Below are positions 36,363 to 44,714 of a stretch of DNA of 64,000 bases, piece after piece (position 1 is the first letter of the stretch; each line of letters starts with the position of its first letter). The DNA comes from Curtobacterium sp. MCLR17_036 (GTDB lineage Bacteria > Actinomycetota > Actinomycetes > Actinomycetales > Microbacteriaceae), in assembly GCF_003234445.2 (NCBI RefSeq), contig NZ_CP126269.1:1922001-1986000 (forward strand), in the 5' to 3' direction. Below the pieces are notes generated by a model. The model did not search any database. It had not been told where the DNA came from and saw only the letters and a list, made by a program, of their open reading frames with translations. Made by a program: the position numbers and the translations under genes.

Positions 36363-37076
36363 CTAGTGGCCCATCCCGAGGCCGCCGTCGACGGGGATGA
36401 TCGCACCGGAGACGTAGCCGGCGCCGTCGCTCGCCAGGAACAGCGTCGCGTCTGCCACGTCGTCGACGGTGCCGTAGCGGGCGGCGGGGATCTGCTTCTT
36501 GAACTCGGCCTGCAGCTCGGCGGGGAGCGCCGCCGTCATGTCGGTCTGGATGAACCCCGGCGCGACCACGTTCGCCGTGATGCCGCGGGAGCCGAGCTCG
36601 CGCGTGATCGACCGCGCCATGCCGACGAGCGCCGCCTTCGACGAGGCGTAGTTGACCTGCCCGACCTGCCCGTAGGCGCCGACGACGCTCGACATGAGCA
36701 CGATGCGGCCGAACTTCGCCTTCATCATGCCCTTCGTCGCGCGCTTCACGACGCGGAAGGTGCCGGTGAGGTTCGTGTCGATGACGCTCGTGAAGTCCTC
36801 CTCGGACATGCGGAGCAGCAGCTGGTCGTTCGTGACGCCGGCGTTCGCGACGAGGACCTCGATCGGTCCGAGCTCGGCCTCGACCTGCGTGAAGGCCGCG
36901 TCGACCGAGGCCGTGTCGGTGATGTCGGCCTGCACGGTGAGCGCGCCCTCGGGACCGCCCTGGCCACTGCGCGACGTCACGGCGACGCGGTGCCCGGCGG
37001 CGACGAACCGCGCTGCGAGCGCGTGGCCGATGCCGCGGTTGCCGCCGGTGATGAGGACGGTACGGGGGGTGGTCAT
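36363..37076 (-). CDS. fabG: 3-oxoacyl-ACP reductase-like SDR
   Basis: 237-residue short-chain dehydrogenase. TGGNRGIG (10-17) binds NADPH, NAG is in VANAGVTN, and the catalytic Ser-Tyr-Lys is in SSVVGAYGQVGQVNYASSK. The SAAL-type ending GGLGMGH is typical of actinobacterial FabG1, which reduces beta-ketoacyl-ACP in fatty acid synthesis. No inhA-like enoyl reductase follows here. The start ATG at 37074-37076 is preceded by GGAGCGATC. Confidence 0.9.
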   Translation of the reverse strand: MTTPRTVLITGGNRGIGHALAARFVAAGHRVAVTSRSGQGGPEGALTVQADITDTASVDAAFTQVEAELGPIEVLVANAGVTNDQLLLRMSEEDFTSVIDTNLTGTFRVVKRATKGMMKAKFGRIVLMSSVVGAYGQVGQVNYASSKAALVGMARSITRELGSRGITANVVAPGFIQTDMTAALPAELQAEFKKQIPAARYGTVDDVADATLFLASDGAGYVSGAIIPVDGGLGMGH

Positions 37077-37265
37077 GATCGCTCCGTTCGGTAGTGGTCT
37101 GCCGGCGGGTCGAACCGGATCACCGGCGGACACGCCCGGACGAGCGTACCGGAGGCACCGCGGCCGTCCGGCCTGCGCACGACGCGCCGTCCGGCGTGCG
37201 CGCGCCGTGACCACGCACGGCCTCGCGGGCTTAGGCTGGAGTCCTGGTAGACGGAGACCATCTGT

Positions 37266-37688
37266 ATGAAGAGCACGCACACGAGCATCACGACGCTCCC
37301 GGATTCGCCGGAGCAGGACCGGGCGCACCGCCTGTCCCGCTACATCTGGCAGATGGCCGTCAGGGTCGTCCTGTTCATCGTCGCCGTGCTGGTCTGGACG
37401 ACCTGGCACTCGTGGTTCGCGGTCATCCCGATCGTCCTCGCCGCCGTGATCCCCTGGGTCGCCGTCGTCATCGCGAACGCGGGCAGTCGCACCGAGAGCG
37501 ACATGATCTCCCCCGCCGGTGCCATCGTGCTCTACGACGCGGTCGATCCGCGCCTGCGTGAGCAGCAGGAGGACGCCCGCGCCCAGGCCTACCGCGACGA
37601 GCAGGACCGTCTTCGCGAGCAGGCCCAGAACGCGCAGGACGAGTGGCAGCGCAACGGCGACCGCTCGAAGATGTGGGGCCACCGCTGA
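37266..37688 (+). CDS. DUF3099 membrane protein
   Basis: 140 residues. A short N-terminus ending RLSRYIWQMAVR leads into two hydrophobic helices (about 31-52 and 54-72) and a charged coiled-coil-like tail rich in Gln/Arg/Asp. The layout is that of DUF3099, an actinobacteria-restricted family of unknown role. Its stop overlaps the next ATG (TGATG). The operon with SURF1 hints at a membrane or respiratory-chain function, but that is inference. Confidence 0.88.
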   Translation: MKSTHTSITTLPDSPEQDRAHRLSRYIWQMAVRVVLFIVAVLVWTTWHSWFAVIPIVLAAVIPWVAVVIANAGSRTESDMISPAGAIVLYDAVDPRLREQQEDARAQAYRDEQDRLREQAQNAQDEWQRNGDRSKMWGHR

Positions 37689-37996
37689 TGGGCGCGACCT
37701 TCGACCTGCACACCGAGCCGGGTTCGACACCGGTGTGCTCGCGGGCCGGCTGCACGTCCACCGCCGCGTGGCGCGTCAACTGGCGCAACCCGCGCATCCA
37801 CTCCGCCGACCGCGTGAAGATCTGGGCGGCGTGCGACGAGCACCGTGACTTCCTGGCCGACTACCTGCGGTCCCGCTCCTTCCCGGTGCGCGTCACCGGC
37901 ATGCACGAGGACGTCGACCACCTCGACGACGAACGCGACCCGGCAGCGGCGCCCAAGAACGACGTCGGGGTGCGCTCCACCGGCACCTCGCGATGA
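37688..37996 (+). CDS. Small zinc-finger-like conserved protein
   Basis: 102 residues. CSRAGC (near 17-22) and ACDEH (near 48-52) give a CxxxxC...CxxH set that could bind one zinc. The middle contains TAAWRVNWRNPRIHSADRVKIW. The C-terminal third is acidic. Similar small proteins are commonly annotated as hypothetical next to SURF1 in this family of bacteria. It overlaps both neighbours by 1-4 bp, so it is translationally coupled. The function is unknown. Confidence 0.85.
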   Translation: MGATFDLHTEPGSTPVCSRAGCTSTAAWRVNWRNPRIHSADRVKIWAACDEHRDFLADYLRSRSFPVRVTGMHEDVDHLDDERDPAAAPKNDVGVRSTGTSR

Positions 37997-38961
37997 CGGA
38001 GCCGTTCGACCCGCACTCCCGCTACGGCCGCAAGCACGCCGCCCGGCTGCAGCAGGCCACGGCACAGGTCCGGCGCGACGACGAGTCCCCCCGCGACCCG
38101 GACGAGCCGTTCGTCGGGTGGCGCTTCGTCCGCAGCCGCCGCTGGCTCGGCTACTTCGCGATCGCCGTGGCCTTCGCGATCGTGTGCGCACTGTTCGGCA
38201 TGTGGCAGTGGGACCGCCGCAACGAGGCCGTCCGCCAGAACGAGCAGGTCGCGCAGAACTACGACCACACCCCCGTCCCGCTCGACCAGGCGCTGCCGAA
38301 GGCGTCGAGCTGGCAGGACGAGCAGGAGTGGCTCCGCGTCGCCGTCACCGGTCGCTACGACACCGACGCCCAGCTCCTCGTCCGCAACCGCGTGCACAAC
38401 GGGCAGCCCGGGTTCGAGGTCCTGACCCCGCTCGTCACCGCGGAGGGCCGCGCCTTCATCGTCGACCGTGGCTGGGTCCCGACCGGCAACGCGCAGGACG
38501 CCCCCGACCACGTGCCCGCTCCCCCGTCGGGCGAGGTCACCGCGATCGTCCGCCTGCAGGAGAGCGAGCCCCGCATCCCCGGTCGCACCGACCCCGCGCA
38601 CACCGACCAGGTGCAGTCGGTGACCCTCGGCGACGTCGCGAAGAAGGTCGACACTCCGATCTGGACCGGCGCCTACGGCCAGCTCGCGTCGGAGTCCCCC
38701 GCCCCTTCCGAGGCCCGTCCCCTCGGCTGGGAACGCCCGAACGCCGACACCGGGCTGCACCTGAGCTACTTCATCCAGTGGTTCCTGTTCGCGGCCGGGG
38801 GCTTCGGCTTCCTGGCGTACGTGATGGTGCAGGAGTACCGCAACCTCAACCAGGACGACCCCGAGGAACGCGAGCGCGCCCTCGAGCGGCAGCGCCGCAA
38901 GGACGCCAAGCCGAAGACCGACGCCGAGATCGAGGACGAGCTGCTCGCGTCGCGCCGCTGA
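37993..38961 (+). CDS. SURF1-family cytochrome oxidase assembly protein
   Basis: 322 residues with the SURF1 topology: an N-terminal helix (about 50-70, LGYFAIAVAFAIVCALFGMWQW) followed by RRNEAVRQNEQV, a large extracytoplasmic domain with GRYDTDAQLLVRNR and IVDRGWVPTGN, and a C-terminal helix (LSYFIQWFLFAAGGFGFLAYVMV). SURF1 assists heme A insertion into cytochrome aa3 oxidase, consistent with ctaA/ctaB 8-10 kb away. A charged 50-residue cytoplasmic tail follows the last helix. Confidence 0.93.
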   Translation: MTEPFDPHSRYGRKHAARLQQATAQVRRDDESPRDPDEPFVGWRFVRSRRWLGYFAIAVAFAIVCALFGMWQWDRRNEAVRQNEQVAQNYDHTPVPLDQALPKASSWQDEQEWLRVAVTGRYDTDAQLLVRNRVHNGQPGFEVLTPLVTAEGRAFIVDRGWVPTGNAQDAPDHVPAPPSGEVTAIVRLQESEPRIPGRTDPAHTDQVQSVTLGDVAKKVDTPIWTGAYGQLASESPAPSEARPLGWERPNADTGLHLSYFIQWFLFAAGGFGFLAYVMVQEYRNLNQDDPEERERALERQRRKDAKPKTDAEIEDELLASRR

Positions 38962-39311
38962 TCCGCGCGCGGGGTGCAGTTCCGCGCGTGGGATGCAGTT
39001 GCGCGCGTAGGAGGTCTTTCCGCGCATGGGAAGCACTCTCGCGCGTAGGAGGCCGAACGTTCCGCCCCACCATGCGCGATTCGCCCTTCCAGGTCGGGCG
39101 CGATGGGAACTTCCGCGCGTGGGAAGCCTTCCTGCCGCGGGGCGCTGCACTTCCGCGCGTCAGAAGCAGTTCCGCGCGTGGCTGGCAGTTCCGCGCGGAG
39201 GAGGCCGAACGTTCCGCCCCACCACGCGCGATTCACCTTCCGATGCCGCGCGCGATGAGAACTCCCGCGCGTGGTCAGCCTTCGCGTCCGGTCCTCGTCA
39301 GGTGCGCACAC
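38962..39311. repeat. Non-coding array of imperfect CCGCGCGT repeats with a 42/43-bp duplication
   Basis: About nine copies of a TTCCGCGCGTGGGA-like motif lie 15-30 bases apart. One 43-bp block at 39048-39090 recurs with few changes at 39200-39241. Frames open through it on both strands but change nature abruptly and are Arg/Ala-rich, so I do not call a gene. The following palindrome (39312-39359) completes this 423-bp gene-free gap. Confidence 0.8.
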
Positions 39312-39359
39312 GACGGACGGGAGGCCCGCGGCGATCTCGCCACGGGCCTCCCGTCCGTC
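39312..39359 (-). terminator. Palindromic terminator between convergent SURF1 and ABC-F genes (GGGAGGC family)
   Basis: Seventeen-base arms (39312-39328 and 39343-39359) pair perfectly around a 14-nt loop, ending 25 bases from the ABC-F stop. Confidence 0.8.
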
Positions 39360-39384
39360 AGCCCGTCCAGCCGGACCAGCGCGC

Positions 39385-40983
39385 CTAGGCGAGCTCGATG
39401 AGCTCCGCGTAGTCCTTGTTCCAGTGGTCCTCGGTGCCGTCCGGCAGGAGCAGGACGCGCTCGGGGTTGAGCGCCTCGACCGCGCCGGCGTCGTGGGACA
39501 CCAGGACGACCGCGCCCTCGAAGCCGGCGAGGGCGTTGAGGATCTCCTCGCGCGACGCCGGGTCCAGGTTGTTGGTCGGCTCGTCGAGCAGCAGCACGTT
39601 GGCACCGGAGACCACGATCATCGCGAGCGACAGTCGGGTCTTCTCACCGCCGGACAGGACCCCGGCCTTCTTGTAGCCGTCGTCGCCGGTGAACAGGAAC
39701 GACCCGAGCACGCGACGGGCCTCGGTCTCGTTGAGGTCGGTCGACGCCGACACCATGTTCTCGATCACGGTGCGGTTGACGTCGATGTTCTCGTGCTCCT
39801 GCGCGTAGTAGCCGATGCGCAGGCCGTGGCCGGGCTGGATCTCGCCGGTGTCGGGCAGGTCGGCGCCCGCCAGGATCCGCAGCAGCGTCGTCTTGCCCGC
39901 GCCGTTGAAGCCGAGGATCACGACGCGCGAGCCGCGGTCGATCGCCAGGTCGACGCCCGCGAAGATCTCGAGCGACCCGTAGGACTTCGACAACCCCTCG
40001 GCCATGAGCGGCGTGCGGCCGCACGGGGCCGGCGTGGGGAAACGGATCTTCGCGACCCGGTCGGCGACGCGCTCGTCCTCGAGGCCGGCGAGCAGCTTGT
40101 CCGCGCGCGCGACCATCTGGTGCGCTGCGGCAGCCTTCGAGGCCTTCGCACCGAAGCGGGCCGCCTGGTCCTTGAGCGTGGCGGCCTTCTTCTCGGCGCC
40201 GGCGCGCTCCTTGCGGCGACGCTCCTCGTCGGCGACGCGCTGCCGCTGGTAGAGCTTCCAGCCCATGTTGTAGATGTCGATGGTCTGCCGGTTCGCGTCG
40301 AGGTAGAACACGCGGTTGACGACCTCGTCGACGAGCTCGACGTCGTGGGAGATGATGATGACGCCGCCGGGGTAGGTCTTCAGGTGCTCCCGCAGCCAGA
40401 CCACCGAGTCGGCGTCGAGGTGGTTGGTCGGCTCGTCGAGGATCATCGTCTCGGCGTCCGAGAACAGGATCCGGGCGAGCTCGATGCGTCGACGCTGACC
40501 ACCGGACAGGGTCTTCAGCTGCTGGTCGAGGATGCGGTCCGGCAGCTTGAGGTTCGAGGCGATCGACGCGGCCTCGGCCTCGGCCGCGTAGCCGCCGAGC
40601 GCGTTGAACTGGTCGTCGAGACGGCTGTAGCGGCGCATCGCCTTCTCGGCCACGGCGGCGTCCTCGCTCGCCATGTCGAGCGTCGCGAGGCGGATGCCCT
40701 CGACGAGCTCACCGAGCCCGCGAGCATCGAGGATGCGCTTGCGGGCGGTCTCCTCCGGGTCGCCGGAGCGCGGGTCCTGCGGCAGGTAGCCGATCTCGCC
40801 ACCGCGCTCGATCTTGCCGTCCGTCGGCTGGGTCTCCCCGGCCAGGGCCTTGGTCATCGTCGTCTTCCCCGCGCCGTTCCGGCCGACGAGTCCGATCTTG
40901 TCGCCCTTCTCGACGCGGAAGGAGACGTCCTCCATGAGGAGACGAGCTCCGACGCGGATCTCGAGTTCGTGCACGGCAAGCAC
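39385..40983 (-). CDS. ABC-F family ATPase
   Basis: 532 residues with two fused ABC domains and no membrane part. The first has GRNGAGKTT (near 34-42), TLSGGQRRRIELAR and LDEPTNHLD; the second has GFNGAGKTTLL, VLSGGEKTRLSLA and LDEPTNNLD. The linker (about 255-320) is Arg/Lys-rich, as in ribosome-binding ABC-F proteins. ABC-F ATPases act on the ribosome as translation factors or drug-protection proteins; this branch looks housekeeping. It starts with GTG and is divergent from bioY. Confidence 0.93.
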   Translation of the reverse strand: MLAVHELEIRVGARLLMEDVSFRVEKGDKIGLVGRNGAGKTTMTKALAGETQPTDGKIERGGEIGYLPQDPRSGDPEETARKRILDARGLGELVEGIRLATLDMASEDAAVAEKAMRRYSRLDDQFNALGGYAAEAEAASIASNLKLPDRILDQQLKTLSGGQRRRIELARILFSDAETMILDEPTNHLDADSVVWLREHLKTYPGGVIIISHDVELVDEVVNRVFYLDANRQTIDIYNMGWKLYQRQRVADEERRRKERAGAEKKAATLKDQAARFGAKASKAAAAHQMVARADKLLAGLEDERVADRVAKIRFPTPAPCGRTPLMAEGLSKSYGSLEIFAGVDLAIDRGSRVVILGFNGAGKTTLLRILAGADLPDTGEIQPGHGLRIGYYAQEHENIDVNRTVIENMVSASTDLNETEARRVLGSFLFTGDDGYKKAGVLSGGEKTRLSLAMIVVSGANVLLLDEPTNNLDPASREEILNALAGFEGAVVLVSHDAGAVEALNPERVLLLPDGTEDHWNKDYAELIELA

Positions 40984-41050
40984 AGTGGACGTCCAATCAG
41001 TTGGTGGTTTTGCACAACGACGTGTGCGGGAGGTGCACCGCTACGCTGAC

Positions 41051-41075
41051 GGGACCGATGGTCCCGAACGGGACC
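41051..41075. promoter_or_regulatory. Candidate operator before bioY
   Basis: GGGACC (41051-41056), GGTCCC (41060-41065) and GGGACC (41070-41075) form two overlapping inverted repeats just after a TACGCT -10-like box (41042-41047). The position between promoter and gene fits a repressor site; no known biotin-regulator consensus is matched. Confidence 0.45.
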
Positions 41076-41098
41076 AGCAGTCCATTCTAGGAGAATCC

Positions 41099-41698
41099 AT
41101 GACGAACGCCACCGGGTTCGCTCCCCGCGCAGTCCTCGCCGACCGTCTCCGGTCGCACGGCCTGGCCACGAACGCCGCCCTGGTCGCCGGCGGAGCGCTC
41201 TTCACCGCCGCGATGGCACAGCTCGAGGTCCCGATGTGGCCGGTCCCGATCACCGGGCAGACGCTCGCCGTCGTGCTCGTCGGCGCGACGCTCGGCGCAC
41301 GCCGCGGCATGCTCTCGCTGCTCGTCTACGCGGTCGCCGGGCTCGCAGGCGCCCCGTTCTTCGCCGACATGCAGGGCGGCCTGCAGGCCCTGGCCCTGCC
41401 GAGCTTCGGGTACGTCATCGGCTTCATCCCGGCCGCCGGGCTCGTCGGCTGGCTCGCGCGCCGGGACTGGGACCGTCACGTCGGTCGCGCAGCGGTCGCG
41501 ATGCTGCTCGCCAGCGCCGTCCCGTTCGTGACCGGGCTCCCCTACCTCGCCGTGGCGCTCGGCCAGCTCGGCGCCCCGAACGACGTCCAGTCGGTGCTCG
41601 CCGCCGGCCTGTACCCGTTCATCCTCGGTGGCGTCGCGAAGGCCCTCATCGCGGCGGGCGTCCTGCCCCTCGCCTGGAAGGCCCTCGGCCGCCGCTGA
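41099..41698 (+). CDS. bioY: Biotin transporter substrate-binding subunit (ECF S component)
   Basis: 199 residues with about six transmembrane helices. TAAMAQLEVPMWPVPITGQTLAV contains the BioY signature, and ARRGMLSLLVYAVAGLAGAPFF the conserved Gly-rich turn. It binds biotin in the membrane and works with ECF A/T subunits, which are not next to it, so it either uses a shared energising module or works alone. GGAGAATCC is the ribosome site before the ATG. A strong terminator follows at 41707-41743. Confidence 0.94.
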   Translation: MTNATGFAPRAVLADRLRSHGLATNAALVAGGALFTAAMAQLEVPMWPVPITGQTLAVVLVGATLGARRGMLSLLVYAVAGLAGAPFFADMQGGLQALALPSFGYVIGFIPAAGLVGWLARRDWDRHVGRAAVAMLLASAVPFVTGLPYLAVALGQLGAPNDVQSVLAAGLYPFILGGVAKALIAAGVLPLAWKALGRR

Positions 41699-41706
41699 GC
41701 GTGCCG

Positions 41707-41743
41707 AGAACGGCCCCGCACCGGATCGGTGCGGGGCCGTTCT
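41707..41743 (+). terminator. bioY terminator
   Basis: Seventeen-base arms (41707-41723 and 41727-41743) pair perfectly around a GAT loop; the RNA hairpin ends in GUUCU. Confidence 0.92.
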
Positions 41744-41753
41744 GCGTACGGGC

Positions 41754-41846
41754 GCCGAGGTCGCAGGACACGCCGCGTGCGGTTCGCCGAGGTCGCCCGA
41801 GGTGCCGCCGGATCGCGTCGCGAGCGACAGATTGCGCGACCTCGGC
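41754..41846. repeat. GCCGAGGTCGC repeat cluster
   Basis: The 11-mer occurs at 41754-41764 and 41786-41796, and inverted at 41836-41846, making a possible hairpin. A fourth copy is at 57583-57593 in another spacer. Confidence 0.8.
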
Positions 41847-41875
41847 GGCGCGCCCCGCGCGTGACGCACCGACGA

Positions 41876-41921
41876 ACGGACGGGAGGCGCGGTGCCAGCT
41901 GGCACCGCGCCTCCCGTCCGT
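41876..41921 (-). terminator. 46-bp perfect palindrome after the suf operon (GGGAGGC family)
   Basis: Two 23-base arms meet at 41898/41899 with no spacer, starting 13 bases from the sufT-like stop. It lies between convergent transcripts. Confidence 0.8.
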
Positions 41922-41934
41922 CGGTGGGTCGCGA

Positions 41935-42264
41935 CTAGATCGCGAACCCGAGGGCGCGCATCATCTCGCGCCCGTCATCCGTGATCCGCTCCGGACCCCA
42001 CGGCGGCATCCAGACCCAGTTGATGCGGAACGCGTCCACGATGCCGTCGAGGGCGTTCGCGGTGTCGCCCTCGATGACGTCGGTCAGCGGGCAGCCGGCG
42101 CTCGTGAGCGTCATGCTGATGACGAGCGCGTTCGCGTCGTCGTCCCAGGCGAGGTCGTAGATGAGCCCGAGGTCGACGATGTTGACGCCGAGTTCCGGGT
42201 CTTGGACCTCCTTGAGGCCCTCGACGACCTCGTCGAACTTCTCGGGTGCCAGTGCGGCGATCAT
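41935..42264 (-). CDS. sufT: Iron-sulfur assembly factor, MIP18/DUF59 (SufT-like)
   Basis: 109-residue MIP18-family protein. VQDPELGVNIVDLGLIYD (about 20-37) is the conserved start, and LTSAGCPLTDVIE holds the single conserved Cys. Such proteins help transfer or mature Fe-S clusters. It overlaps the sufC stop by one base, making it the last gene of the suf operon. The C-terminal part, WVWMPPWGPERITDDGREMMRALGF, fits SufT. Confidence 0.92.
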   Translation of the reverse strand: MIAALAPEKFDEVVEGLKEVQDPELGVNIVDLGLIYDLAWDDDANALVISMTLTSAGCPLTDVIEGDTANALDGIVDAFRINWVWMPPWGPERITDDGREMMRALGFAI

Positions 42265-43037
42265 CAGGCCTGCACCTCGGCGGCCGCGGCCTGCACGTAG
42301 CGGTCGTAGCCCTCGTTCTCGAGGCGCTCGGCGAGCTCCGGGCCGCCCTGCTCCGCGACCTTGCCGGCGACGAAGACGTGCACGAAGTCCGGCTTGATGT
42401 AGCGGAGGATGCGTGTGTAGTGCGTGATGAGCAGCACGCCCAGGCCGGTGGCGGCCTTGGCGCGGTTGACGCCCTCGGACACGATCTTCAGCGCGTCGAC
42501 GTCCAGGCCGGAGTCGGTCTCGTCGAGAACGGCGAACTTCGGCTTGAGGAGCTCGAGCTGCATGATCTCGTGGCGCTTCTTCTCGCCACCGGAGAAGCCC
42601 TCGTTGACGTTGCGCTCGGCGAACGACGAGTCCATCTTGAGGTCGGCCATCGACTGGCGGAGCTCCTTGATCCAGCCGCGCAGGGCCGGGGCCTCGCCGT
42701 CGATCGCCGTCTTGGCGGTGCGGAGGAAGTTCGACACCGTGACGCCGGGGATCTCGACCGGGTACTGCATGGCGAGGAACATGCCGGCGCGGGCACGCTC
42801 GTCGACGCTCATCGCGAGGACGTCCTGGCCGTCGAGCGTGATCGAGCCGCCGACCACGTTGTAGCGGGGGTGTCCGGCGATCGTGTACGCCAGGGTCGAC
42901 TTGCCGGAGCCGTTCGGCCCCATGATCGCGTGGATCTCGCCCTCGTTGATGGTGAGGTCGACACCCTTGAGGATGTCCTTCGTGCCCTGATCGGTGTCGA
43001 TCGAGACCTTGAGGTCACGGATTTCCAGAGTGGACAT
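42264..43037 (-). CDS. sufC: Fe-S cluster assembly ATPase SufC
   Basis: 257-residue ABC-type ATPase of the SufBCD scaffold. Walker A is GPNGSGKST (39-47), the Q-loop is in AMQYPVEIPGV, the signature SGGEKKRHEI, and Walker B VLDETDSGLDVDAL has the SufC-typical ETDSGLD. It drives conformational change of SufB/SufD during cluster assembly in the cytoplasm. It lies 55 bases after the Rieske gene and overlaps sufT. Confidence 0.96.
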   Translation of the reverse strand: MSTLEIRDLKVSIDTDQGTKDILKGVDLTINEGEIHAIMGPNGSGKSTLAYTIAGHPRYNVVGGSITLDGQDVLAMSVDERARAGMFLAMQYPVEIPGVTVSNFLRTAKTAIDGEAPALRGWIKELRQSMADLKMDSSFAERNVNEGFSGGEKKRHEIMQLELLKPKFAVLDETDSGLDVDALKIVSEGVNRAKAATGLGVLLITHYTRILRYIKPDFVHVFVAGKVAEQGGPELAERLENEGYDRYVQAAAAEVQA

Positions 43038-43092
43038 TGCGTTCCTTCGGTTGCAGCTGTGGTGCGGCGTCAGCCGCGGGAAGTGTGGGGGC

Positions 43093-43419
43093 TCAGTCGA
43101 CCGGGACGACGTCCTGGACGTCGACGTACACGTCGCCGTCGCGGACCTCGACCCGGAAGACCGGGACCGGCTCGTAGGCCGGGAAGTTCTGCGGCTTGCC
43201 GGTGGTCAGCGAGAAGCGGGACCCGTGGGCCCAGCACTCCAGCGAGTCGCCCTCGACGAAACCCTCGGCCAGCGAGATGTCGCCGTGCGTGCAGGTGTCG
43301 CCGATCGCGTGGACGGCGCCGGCAGAGTCCTTCACGATGGCGACGGCGGTGCCGCCGACGACGACCCGCATCGGGCTGTCCACCGCGATGTCGGCTTCGG
43401 CGCAGACCTTCTCGGCCAT
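43093..43419 (-). CDS. Rieske-type [2Fe-2S] ferredoxin in the suf operon
   Basis: 108-residue Rieske protein of the non-heme-iron dioxygenase ferredoxin type. CTHGD and CWAHGSRF supply the CxH...CxxH ligands of a [2Fe-2S] cluster, and GKPQNFPAYEPVPVFRV closes the fold. No oxygenase gene is nearby. Placement between sufD and sufC, common in actinobacterial suf operons, suggests an electron or cluster donor for assembly. Its ATG overlaps the sufD stop by one base. Confidence 0.93.
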   Translation of the reverse strand: MAEKVCAEADIAVDSPMRVVVGGTAVAIVKDSAGAVHAIGDTCTHGDISLAEGFVEGDSLECWAHGSRFSLTTGKPQNFPAYEPVPVFRVEVRDGDVYVDVQDVVPVD

Positions 43420-44714
43420 CAGACGGTCGCCTCGGTGTTCTCGGACGCCGCCTCGGTGGGTTCCGCAGGTGCGGCGATGACCGAACGGCCCTCCGCCAGC
43501 TCCTGCTCGACGGCGGCGATGAGACGTTCCTCGAGTTCGGGCGCACCGATCTTCTGGATGATCTCGACCAGGAAGCCGAGCACGACGAGGCGCCGGGCCT
43601 CTTCCTCCGGGATCCCGCGGGCCTGCAGGTAGAACAGCTGCTCGTCGTCGAAGCGCCCGGTCGCACTCGCGTGGCCGGCGCCCTCGATGTTGCCCGTCTC
43701 GATCTCGAGGTTCGGGATGCTGTCGGCACGGGTGCCGTCCGTCAGGACGAGGTTGCGGTTCTGCTCGTACGAGTCGGTGCCGTCGCCGGCGCGCCCGATG
43801 AGGACGTCACCGATCCAGACGGTGTGCGCCCCCTGGCCCTGCAGCGCGCCCTTGTAGTTGACCCGACCGCGCGTGTTCGGCGCGTCGTGGTTCACGTAGA
43901 CCTGCTGCTCGATGTACTGACCCGCGTCGGCGAAGTACACGCCGTACATCTCGGTGTCGGCGCCCTGGGCGCCGAGGTGCGTCGAGGGGTTCACCCGGAC
44001 CACGTCGCCGCCGAGCGAGACCACGACGTGCTTGAGGAAGGCGTCGCGGCCGACCTCGGCGAAGTGGGTCGCGACGTGCACCGCGTCGTCGTCCCAGTCC
44101 TGCACGCTGACGACCGTCAGCCGCGCGCCGTCCTGCACGACGATCTCGACGTTCTCGGTGAGGAGCGCGGAACCCCGGTTGTCGAGGACGACGATGCCCT
44201 GCGCGTGCGGCTCGGCGGTGATCACCGTGTGCGCCGCGCGGGGCTGGGAGCCGAAGTCCGAACGGGTCAGCGTGATGAACTCGTTCGCGTCGGTGGCCGT
44301 GATCGTGACCGCGAGCACCGCGTCCCGCGCGGACCAGGCCGCCGCGGCGGCGCGGTCCTCGGGGAGCCCGGCGGAACCGACGCGGGGGTCGTCGCTGCGA
44401 CCCCAGTCCACGTCGGCACCGTCGGACTGGCGCGCGAGGTACGGGTAGGCGGACCCGTCGAGTCCGCCGTCGAGCAGCGGCTGGAGCTTCGCGAGCGGCG
44501 CAAACTTCCAGTTCACCTCGCGCCCGGTGACCGCCGGGAACGCGTCGAGGTCACCGGACCGGAACCGCTCGGAGCGGGTCTGGACCGGGACGGTCTTGTC
44601 GGGGGCGTCCCAGCCGCCGTCGGAGTGGGCTCCGGCGCCGTGCTGGGTTCCGCCCTGGGCGGGGGCCGCGGGCTCGATCGGCTGGTCGATGTGGGGAGGG
44701 GTGGTGCTGGACAT
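43419..44714 (-). CDS. sufD: Fe-S cluster assembly protein SufD
   Basis: 431-residue beta-helix scaffold subunit that pairs with SufB. A Pro/Ala-rich N-terminal 50 residues precede the core. Conserved marks are GALQGQGAHTVWIGDVLIG, LEIETGNIEGAGHASATG (the conserved His of SufD) and EEEARRLVVLGFL near the end. It begins directly after the sufB stop with no spacer base, and overlaps the Rieske start. Confidence 0.95.
   Translation of the reverse strand: MSSTTPPHIDQPIEPAAPAQGGTQHGAGAHSDGGWDAPDKTVPVQTRSERFRSGDLDAFPAVTGREVNWKFAPLAKLQPLLDGGLDGSAYPYLARQSDGADVDWGRSDDPRVGSAGLPEDRAAAAAWSARDAVLAVTITATDANEFITLTRSDFGSQPRAAHTVITAEPHAQGIVVLDNRGSALLTENVEIVVQDGARLTVVSVQDWDDDAVHVATHFAEVGRDAFLKHVVVSLGGDVVRVNPSTHLGAQGADTEMYGVYFADAGQYIEQQVYVNHDAPNTRGRVNYKGALQGQGAHTVWIGDVLIGRAGDGTDSYEQNRNLVLTDGTRADSIPNLEIETGNIEGAGHASATGRFDDEQLFYLQARGIPEEEARRLVVLGFLVEIIQKIGAPELEERLIAAVEQELAEGRSVIAAPAEPTEAASENTEATV

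Noticed and set aside
38961..39401. Coding region in the SURF1/ABC-F spacer
   Set aside because: Frames on both strands are products of the CCGCGCGT repeats and lack any ribosome site or protein-like pattern.
40984..41098. Riboswitch upstream of bioY
   Set aside because: The 115-bp divergent spacer shows only short inverted repeats and no known riboswitch core; an operator fits better.
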